Below are positions 1-4,281 of a DNA stretch of 5,644 nt, in pieces. This stretch comes from Acidobacteriaceae bacterium. Its GTDB lineage: Bacteria > Acidobacteriota > Terriglobia > Terriglobales > Acidobacteriaceae. The DNA lies in assembly GCA_025929125.1 (NCBI GenBank), contig JAICMT010000128.1, forward strand, positions 1 through 5,644. The letters run 5' to 3'. The position numbers were made by a program, and so were the translations under genes. Each line of letters begins with the position of its first letter. The first letter of the stretch is position 1. Below the pieces are notes generated by a model. It worked only from the letters and a program-made list of their open reading frames with translations, was not told the DNA's origin and did no database searches.

Positions 1-879
1 GGAGATGCTGCGCTGCGCAGACGCCAGCAGAATCTGGAACAGCACGCGTGCGTGCGTCGATCCGCCCATGGTCGGTGTGCTGTTGATGACCAGCGCGGCG
101 GTAGAGCGGTCGGTTTCGGCGGGAGGCGCGGGCTGGAATTTGGGCAAGTAGGCCTCTCCTATCAGCAACTCGCCCGAGGTGGCCAACCAGTTCTCTGAGA
201 AGGTGGCCTGCAGGTTGGAGACGCTGTCGCCTTCCACGCGGACCATGGTGTCGCGCCACACCGCGTGGCCGCGCACTCCGGTGTACCAGTGGTCGCCGAT
301 GCCCGCTCCGCCGATGAAGCCGATTCTTCCATCTACGATCAGCAGCTCGCGGTGGGTGCGGTTGTCCAGCTTCATCAGCCGGTACCACGCCGGAGAGTTG
401 TACCAGGTCACGCGCCCTCCGGCCTCCAGCAGCGGGCGAAAGAAGCTGCGGGTTGCACCGATGCTGCCGAAGGCGTCCAGCACCAGATTCACCTTCACCC
501 CGGCGCGCGCGCGTTCCGTCATCGCGTCCAGATACATGTGGCCGATTTTGCTCTTCTGGAAGATGTAGGCCTCCAGATTTACGCTGCGGGTGGCTTGTCG
601 GATGGCCTCAAGCTCGGCGGGATAGAAGTTCGGTCCATTGGGGAGCACCTCGAAGATGCCGTGCCGGTTGATCTTGGCATCGGCAAGCGCCTCCAAAAGA
701 CAGAGGAAGTCTTCACTGTCGTTGGCAGGCAGTTCTTCCCGGCGCCCGATCTCGTACGCCGGCATCGGGCCGAACATCCCGGCAAGGATGGCCGCGGTAA
801 TTAACCCCAGCGCGATGCCGCCGAGCACAACCAGACTGGTGTGAACTTCGATCAGCAAGAGTGGAAGCACGCAGAACAA
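1..879 (-). CDS. Phospholipase D / cardiolipin synthase-like protein, membrane-anchored (C-terminus outside window)
   Basis: A continuous minus-strand frame gives 293 residues of a PLD-superfamily protein running off the left edge. From the TTG start at 877-879 there is a hydrophobic membrane segment (about residues 14-34), then a typical PLD N-terminal region with VLPNGPNFYPAELEAI, NLEAYIFQ and GVKVNLVLDAFGS, then the first HKD-type motif THRELLIVDGRIGFIGG (His176, Asp183). The second HKD motif, needed for a full active site, would lie outside the window. Family members transfer phosphatidyl groups, as in cardiolipin synthesis from phosphatidylglycerol at the inner membrane; the exact substrate cannot be read here. 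Position 178, normally Lys, is Glu. Start choice: TTG at 879 has GGAGG eight bases upstream. An in-frame ATG at 949-951 would add 24 residues but has no ribosome site and lies in the loop of an inverted repeat. The gene follows dut in the same direction. The PLD family call is firm, the start is not. Confidence 0.85.
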   Translation of the reverse strand, partial: MFCVLPLLLIEVHTSLVVLGGIALGLITAAILAGMFGPMPAYEIGRREELPANDSEDFLCLLEALADAKINRHGIFEVLPNGPNFYPAELEAIRQATRSVNLEAYIFQKSKIGHMYLDAMTERARAGVKVNLVLDAFGSIGATRSFFRPLLEAGGRVTWYNSPAWYRLMKLDNRTHRELLIVDGRIGFIGGAGIGDHWYTGVRGHAVWRDTMVRVEGDSVSNLQATFSENWLATSGELLIGEAYLPKFQPAPPAETDRSTAALVINSTPTMGGSTHARVLFQILLASAQRSIS

Positions 880-925
880 GGTCGATCCCTCCGCAAACTG
901 GCCCGCGCCTACGGCCTGCCGCCAC

Positions 926-975
926 CATGGGCAATGCCCGCGTGCCAGCATTTTAGATGCGGACGCGGGCCCATG
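926..975. repeat. Imperfect inverted repeat between dut and the PLD-like gene
   Basis: CATGGG (926-931) plus CCCGCGT (937-943) pair with ACGCGGG (963-969) plus CCCATG (970-975). This makes 13 base pairs with a five-base bulge (932-936). The 19-base centre contains a further GCAT/ATGC pair (948-951 with 957-960). Read on the minus strand it starts 15 bases after the dut stop, so it could end or protect the dut transcript. No T-tract follows, so it is not a standard intrinsic terminator. Confidence 0.5.
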
Positions 976-990
976 TATGCCGAAGGAGTT

Positions 991-1434
991 CTATTGCCCG
1001 GTGGAACCGAATCCACCGGCACCGCGCGCCGACTGGCTGAGCTCGGAGACCTCCTCGAACGCGGCCTCGATGCGCTCCACAATGCGGAGCTGGGCGATGC
1101 GGTCGCCGGGCCGCACGTCCACCGACGACGGCGTGAGGTTCGTCAGCACGATGCGGAGCTCGCCGCGATAGCCAGGGTCAATGACGCCGGCCAGCGTAGT
1201 GATGCCGCGCAGGGCCAGGCCGGAGCGGTCTTCGATCAGCGCACCGTGTGTGGCAGCGAACCCAAGCGCAATCCCGGTGGGCACCGCGGCCGTGCTGCCG
1301 GACTCGCCTGCAGGCGCAAGCGTGACGGACTCCGAGGCGTAGAGATCGGCGGCGAGATCGCCGAACGGACCGGTATGGGCATAGCGCGGCAGCTGTGCCG
1401 TGGCGGTGAGCTTCTTCACTTGAATGGGAACCAT
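991..1434 (-). CDS. dut: Deoxyuridine 5'-triphosphate nucleotidohydrolase (dUTPase)
   Basis: A complete 147-residue trimeric-type dUTPase, the usual length for the bacterial enzyme. It hydrolyses dUTP to dUMP and pyrophosphate in the cytoplasm, keeping uracil out of DNA and supplying dUMP for thymidylate synthesis. All five family motifs are present: motif 1 near GDLAADLYA (25-33), motif 2 EDRSGLALRG (68-77), motif 3 GVIDPGYRGE (83-92) with the expected catalytic Asp86, motif 4 PGDRIAQL (109-116), and the C-terminal glycine-rich motif 5 GAGGFGSTG (138-146) that closes over the nucleotide. The ATG at 1432-1434 gives the canonical MVPIQVKKL start. The frame stays open to an ATG at 1519-1521, but those extra 29 residues do not look like dUTPase. 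The ribosome site is weak (GGACC). The upstream neighbour is divergent across 90 bp; the PLD-like gene follows downstream. Confidence 0.95.
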   Translation of the reverse strand: MVPIQVKKLTATAQLPRYAHTGPFGDLAADLYASESVTLAPAGESGSTAAVPTGIALGFAATHGALIEDRSGLALRGITTLAGVIDPGYRGELRIVLTNLTPSSVDVRPGDRIAQLRIVERIEAAFEEVSELSQSARGAGGFGSTGQ

Positions 1435-1467
1435 CTGGTCCGATTTTACGGGGAGGATGTGGCGAGA

Positions 1468-1494
1468 GTGACGGCATTTCTCAGTTGTTATGCT
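1468..1494 (+). promoter_or_regulatory. Possible promoter for the small membrane protein gene
   Basis: In the 90-bp divergent gap, TGTTATGCT (1486-1494) fits an extended -10 element (TGn followed by TATGCT). A poor -35 candidate, GTGACG (1468-1473), lies 15 bases before the -10 hexamer. Transcription would start near 1501, leaving a leader of about 24 bases before the ATG at 1525. The match is weak and such sequences occur by chance. Confidence 0.22.
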
Positions 1495-1524
1495 TCTATA
1501 TCGAGCCACGCGGGTCCCCACACT

Positions 1525-1812
1525 ATGAGCATTCGTTTAGTTCTCGGTCTGATTTCATTCTGCTTCGCTCTGACTGGAATATTCTTAGCGAACATCTTCC
1601 TGACGATGATGATCGGAGAGATTAACCGTAAGAGAAATGACACCGACCTCGTGTCTTACTTCGGATTTAATTTCGCCAAGATGAGGCGGATTTTCATCGA
1701 ATACCGTTTGGCGTATCCGCAAGGGCTCAAAGACACTTATTCGTTGACGGCCTTCGCGGTCGGAATGGCCGGCTTAATCGGAGTGGCCGCGTGTCTCGGA
1801 TTCTTTGGGTGA
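1525..1812 (+). CDS. Small two-helix membrane protein, unknown function
   Basis: A 95-residue protein with a hydrophobic segment at about residues 4-30, a polar, basic central loop (GEINRKRNDTD, then YFGFNFAKMRRIFIEYR) and a second hydrophobic segment at about 72-93. Lys/Arg residues cluster in the loop, so by the positive-inside rule the loop should be cytoplasmic and both ends outside. I recognise no enzyme motif. It resembles short conserved hypothetical membrane proteins I recall from Acidobacteriota, but I cannot name a family. The reading frame is open far to the left across dut, but that part is the antisense shadow of dut. The ATG at 1525 starts right before the first helix and has no clear ribosome site. 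An in-frame GTG at 1468-1470, with GGGAGG (1451-1456) eleven bases upstream, would add 19 residues. The coding sequence looks visibly richer in A/T than its neighbours. It converges on the secreted-protein gene across 46 bp. Confidence 0.6.
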   Translation: MSIRLVLGLISFCFALTGIFLANIFLTMMIGEINRKRNDTDLVSYFGFNFAKMRRIFIEYRLAYPQGLKDTYSLTAFAVGMAGLIGVAACLGFFG

Positions 1813-1858
1813 GATGAACGCACTGATGCGCGCGGGAACCGCGGCGGTAACTTGCCGG

Positions 1859-2782
1859 TCAGCGGGAGATGACGCCCAGCGTGATGCGGGTGCCGCTTTC
1901 GAGCACGATGTTGTGGCCCATCGCGGTGAGCACGCCGGAGGCGTCGGGGGCTCCGTCGCGCCGGAGCATGACTCCGGGAATCCCGGTCGTGCGCGCGCGG
2001 CCGGAGACGTTCTCGCCGGCGCTGACGACCGGCCGCACCTGCCTCGCAGGAGCGGCGACCACGCCAAGATTATCCATCGGGCGGCTGGTGATGGGAACGC
2101 CGCCGAGAGGACTATTCATGCCGGAATCGTCGCCGCCATAGACGCCGCCCTCCTGGCCGGGCCGGAGGACACCGCCCTGATTCGTCCCGGTGGGGATGGA
2201 GCCTGAGCCCATGGGGCCTGCGCCGGTGGGATCGATGCTGGTGCGGGTGCCGACACCGGTGGTTCCCGGTCCGGCGATGCTGCCGCTGGACGCGGGAGCT
2301 ATGCCGACGTCATCGCCGGAAGGAAGCGGCATGGCCATGGGACTGGGTTGATCGGCGGTGGAACGTGCACCGGGTGGAGGAGTCAGCATCTGGATGACGC
2401 TGCGGACCAGCAGGATTCGGCCTTGCAGATCGGCGCGATCGAGAGTGAGCACGAGCAGTGCGCCGCCCTGTTGAGCGCCCTGCGCCTGCGACATGGTGAC
2501 GGTGCCGAGCAGGCGTGCGCCCTTGGGCAGACTGGTGCCATCGGCGAGTCGTGCGTCTTCGAGCAGGCGAACGGCAATCTCCTGGCCCGGCTTCGCGGTG
2601 CGGCTGTCGATCTTGCCGGTGAGTTCCGCATGCACGGTGGTCAGATAGCGATCGGTGACGGCGCGCTCGTTGGCACTGGGTGCGGCGACCTGAGCGTGAG
2701 CTGCGGTGGGCATGAGAAGTGCGCTGACCGCCGCTGCAAGAAGAATTCCGCTGCGCGTTGCAGTGTTGTGTTGATGGCTCAT
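1859..2782 (-). CDS. Secreted Gly/Pro/Ser-rich protein with conserved N-terminal domain, unknown function
   Basis: A 307-residue exported protein. The ATG at 2780-2782 is preceded by AGGAGG nine bases upstream, a strong ribosome site, so the longer open frame to 2998 is rejected. Residues 1-30 form a Sec signal peptide (basic start, hydrophobic core, AHA|Q cleavage site). A folded-looking domain spans about 50-135 and carries DSRTAKPGQEI, LADGTSLPKGARLLGTV and a hydrophobic strand-rich end. This pattern (tie to a pre-set property, then 'L-x-DGT-x-LPKG-x-x-L-x-G-x-V') is one I associate with secreted hypothetical proteins common in Acidobacteriota. Residues 136-245 are a low-complexity Gly/Pro/Ser/Thr linker. 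A compact block near the C-terminus (GIPGVMLRRDG, then GHNIVLESGTRITLGV) may be a second small unit. It contains no Cys, so no disulfides. Likely periplasmic or envelope-associated; the role is unknown. It is transcribed divergently from the act operon across 563 bp. Confidence 0.82.
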   Translation of the reverse strand: MSHQHNTATRSGILLAAAVSALLMPTAAHAQVAAPSANERAVTDRYLTTVHAELTGKIDSRTAKPGQEIAVRLLEDARLADGTSLPKGARLLGTVTMSQAQGAQQGGALLVLTLDRADLQGRILLVRSVIQMLTPPPGARSTADQPSPMAMPLPSGDDVGIAPASSGSIAGPGTTGVGTRTSIDPTGAGPMGSGSIPTGTNQGGVLRPGQEGGVYGGDDSGMNSPLGGVPITSRPMDNLGVVAAPARQVRPVVSAGENVSGRARTTGIPGVMLRRDGAPDASGVLTAMGHNIVLESGTRITLGVISR

Positions 2783-2874
2783 GCGAAAGGTCCTCCTCTT
2801 GTTCGCGCCGCTTTGACTGCAGGTGCGGGCGCGCCCGGGGTGCGTTCGATATGACTCCTCTCGACGGAGATTAG

Positions 2875-2899
2875 GCAAGAGCAAACTTGTTTTGCTTGC
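2875..2899. repeat. Imperfect hairpin upstream of the secreted-protein gene
   Basis: GCAAG (2875-2879) and CAAA (2882-2885) pair with TTTG (2891-2894) and CTTGC (2895-2899) around a five-base loop CTTGT. This makes nine base pairs with a two-base bulge. The inner part alone reads AGCAAA/TTTGCT, six pairs. It lies about 93-117 bases before the minus-strand start codon, so it could be an operator or leader hairpin. No factor can be named. Confidence 0.4.
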
Positions 2900-2989
2900 G
2901 CGGATGCGTGCGTATTCAAGGCGCGCATCGAAGACAAGTGTCAGCTGAGAAGGAAATCGAAGCGACGTGCTGCGAGGGCCGCTGCAGGC

Positions 2990-3002
2990 GCAGTTCAACT
3001 GC
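2990..3002. repeat. Perfect palindrome GCAGTT-C-AACTGC
   Basis: Thirteen bases, six per arm with one central base, flanked by two copies of CTGCAGGC. The dyad shape fits a dimeric repressor site but could be chance; no regulator family can be assigned from it. Confidence 0.3.
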
Positions 3003-3026
3003 AGGCAAGCGGCGGGGATTTATGTC

Positions 3027-3039
3027 CGGTTAAAAACCG
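3027..3039. repeat. Inverted repeat CGGTT-AAA-AACCG
   Basis: Five-base arms around AAA, in an otherwise A/T-poor stretch 84-96 bases upstream of the act extended -10 element. It could be an operator. As a terminator it would be weak, with too short a stem and no T-run directly after it. Confidence 0.3.
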
Positions 3040-3102
3040 TCGTCGGTCGATAATCGGATATAGCTCAAAGAAAATCGGTTGCGTCGGGCCTCATGCACTT
3101 TC

Positions 3103-3132
3103 GTCGAGTGTTTTTCGACTGCTATACTCGAC
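3103..3132 (+). promoter_or_regulatory. Likely act operon promoter (extended -10) flanked by an inverted repeat
   Basis: TGCTATACT (3120-3128) matches the extended -10 consensus (TGn, then five of six bases of TATAAT). No good -35 hexamer stands 16-18 bases upstream (TTCGTC is the best), which extended -10 promoters can tolerate. The -10 sits between and partly within inverted arms GTCGAGT (3103-3109) and ACTCGAC (3126-3132), with a further TCGAC at 3115-3119. A protein bound there would compete with RNA polymerase. The predicted start is near 3135, giving an actA leader of about 210 bases. The element is seen; its activity is inferred. Confidence 0.45.
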
Positions 3133-3164
3133 ACCTGCAAGACCTAAGTAAGCGTGATTTGCAA

Positions 3165-3186
3165 CCAGTCCGTTGGAACGGACCGG
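3165..3186 (+). promoter_or_regulatory. Compact hairpin in the predicted actA leader
   Basis: GTCCGT (3168-3173) and ACGGAC (3178-3183) form six pairs around TGGA. The stem continues after one A/C mismatch with CC (3165-3166) and GG (3185-3186). If transcription starts near 3135, it lies about 30-50 bases into the RNA. It could stabilise the message or act in regulation. No known riboswitch fold is recognised. Confidence 0.38.
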
Positions 3187-3345
3187 CGTTTCTCCTGCCC
3201 GAGCCAATTACGGTCGCGGGTCGTACCAGGAATTTCGTCGAGCTTGCGCTGCTGCGGAAGCCTTCTGGGCCGAAGCGAGTGTAAAGGCAAACCGGCTCGA
3301 GTAAGGCACATCTGATCTCGCTCAAGAGGAAACAGGAACGCACTC

Positions 3346-4281
3346 ATGGCGCAAGTTTTTGACCGCAGTTCGAACGCGCTGGCCCGGGCAAGCCTTGTAT
3401 TGACGGGCCTGATCGTTATCGCGCTCGGGGTTACGCTGGACCAGTTGCAACGTTCTCCGTGGGTGACCCGGCAGGGACAGCGGGCCGACCAGCCGATTCC
3501 GTTCAGCCATCAGCACCACGTAGAGGGGCTCGGCATTCAGTGCCAGTACTGCCACACCTCGGTCGAGGTATCAAGCTACGCGGGCATTCCTCCCACCAAG
3601 ACCTGCATCAACTGCCACTCGCAGATCTGGACCAACGCTCCGCTGCTGGAGCCGGTGCGGCAGAGTTGGGCAACGGGCGCGTCGATCCCCTGGATCCGCA
3701 TCCATGACCTGCCCGACTATGTTTATTTCAATCACTCCATCCACGTGAACAAGGGCATCGGCTGCTCCAGTTGCCACGGCCGTGTGGATGAGATGCCGCT
3801 GATGTATCAGCAGAACTCGCTGCAGATGGAGTGGTGCCTCAACTGCCATCGCAATCCAACAGGCAACATCCGGCCGACCAGTGAGATTTACAACATGGCC
3901 TGGGAAGGCGCTTCGAGCGGCCATCCGGTCTGGTGCGCTCCTACGGGCAAGGCGGCGGACGGCAAGATTCCGACCGCTGAGAACGTCGTCTGCACCACCA
4001 CCGACCCGAAGGTGAACAGCGACGGTAGCGCGAATGTTGCCATGCTGCAGACGCCGGCACCGATGGCTCCGCTGGCGCGGCCGCAGTCCGGGGATCACAT
4101 GGAGCCGACTTCCAAGATGGACAGCGGTACGACGACGACGAATGGCGCTCCGCTGGGCGAGACCCCCGCTGCCAATTACAAGAAGTTCACCAATCAGGCG
4201 GAGCTGGGCCGGTTCCTGATGGCGCAGTACCACATACGGACCGCCAACGAACTGGCGAGCTGCGAGACATGCCACCGATGA
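3346..4281 (+). CDS. actA: Alternative complex III subunit ActA, pentaheme cytochrome c
   Basis: A 311-residue protein with five CXXCH heme c sites: CQYCH (66-70), CINCH (87-91), CSSCH (140-144), CLNCH (164-168) and CETCH (306-310). This is the heme count of ActA in ACIII. A single N-terminal hydrophobic segment (about 13-32) anchors it, with the hemes on the periplasmic side. His-rich patches before hemes 1 and 3 (FSHQHH at 53-58, FNHSIH at 128-133) are likely distal heme ligands. ActA passes electrons from quinol oxidation in the complex toward cytochrome c or a terminal oxidase. The start ATG has AGGAA seven bases upstream. It is the first act gene and its stop overlaps the actB start (ATGA). 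The protein is longer than the roughly 200-230 residues I expect for ActA because of a polar insert at about 186-275 between hemes 4 and 5. That insert contains Cys197 and Cys216 and a Thr/Pro/Ala-rich stretch. Confidence 0.93.
   Translation: MAQVFDRSSNALARASLVLTGLIVIALGVTLDQLQRSPWVTRQGQRADQPIPFSHQHHVEGLGIQCQYCHTSVEVSSYAGIPPTKTCINCHSQIWTNAPLLEPVRQSWATGASIPWIRIHDLPDYVYFNHSIHVNKGIGCSSCHGRVDEMPLMYQQNSLQMEWCLNCHRNPTGNIRPTSEIYNMAWEGASSGHPVWCAPTGKAADGKIPTAENVVCTTTDPKVNSDGSANVAMLQTPAPMAPLARPQSGDHMEPTSKMDSGTTTTNGAPLGETPAANYKKFTNQAELGRFLMAQYHIRTANELASCETCHR

Larger units (their letters stand above)
2783..3345. other. Divergent intergenic control region between the secreted-protein gene and actA
   Basis: This 563-bp stretch holds no gene I can support. 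A short plus-strand frame (3093-3284) has no ribosome site, starts upstream of the best promoter and has no recognisable protein features. The region is rich in inverted repeats, listed separately, including a 10-bp palindrome GGGCGCGCCC at 2827-2836. An 8-bp direct repeat CTGCAGGC occurs at 2982-2989 and 2999-3006. CGAGT followed closely by AAGGCA occurs twice upstream of actA (about 3276-3289 and 3298-3309). Before actA, AAGAGGAAA (3324-3332) and AGGAA (3334-3338, seven bases from the ATG) can serve as ribosome sites. I could not find a convincing minus-strand promoter for the secreted-protein gene. Confidence 0.7.

Noticed and set aside
265..804. Plus-strand open frame opposite the PLD-like gene
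   Set aside because: The minus strand encodes a continuous PLD-family protein with a membrane helix and HKD-type motif; the plus frame is a shadow.
841..1524. Long plus-strand open frame running across dut into the small membrane protein
   Set aside because: It is antisense to dut, whose five motifs are unmistakable. Only the part from 1525 has protein-like features.
1831..1843. Short hairpin CGCGG-GAA-CCGCG in the convergent gap, as a terminator
   Set aside because: Five pairs with a three-base loop and no T-run on either strand; not enough to call a terminator.
2783..2998. N-terminal extension of the secreted protein to an ATG at 2998
   Set aside because: It would bury the signal peptide, and the ATG at 2780-2782 has a strong AGGAGG site.
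3093..3284. 63-codon plus-strand frame in the act control region
   Set aside because: No ribosome site, its ATG precedes the predicted transcription start, and the translation shows no pattern.
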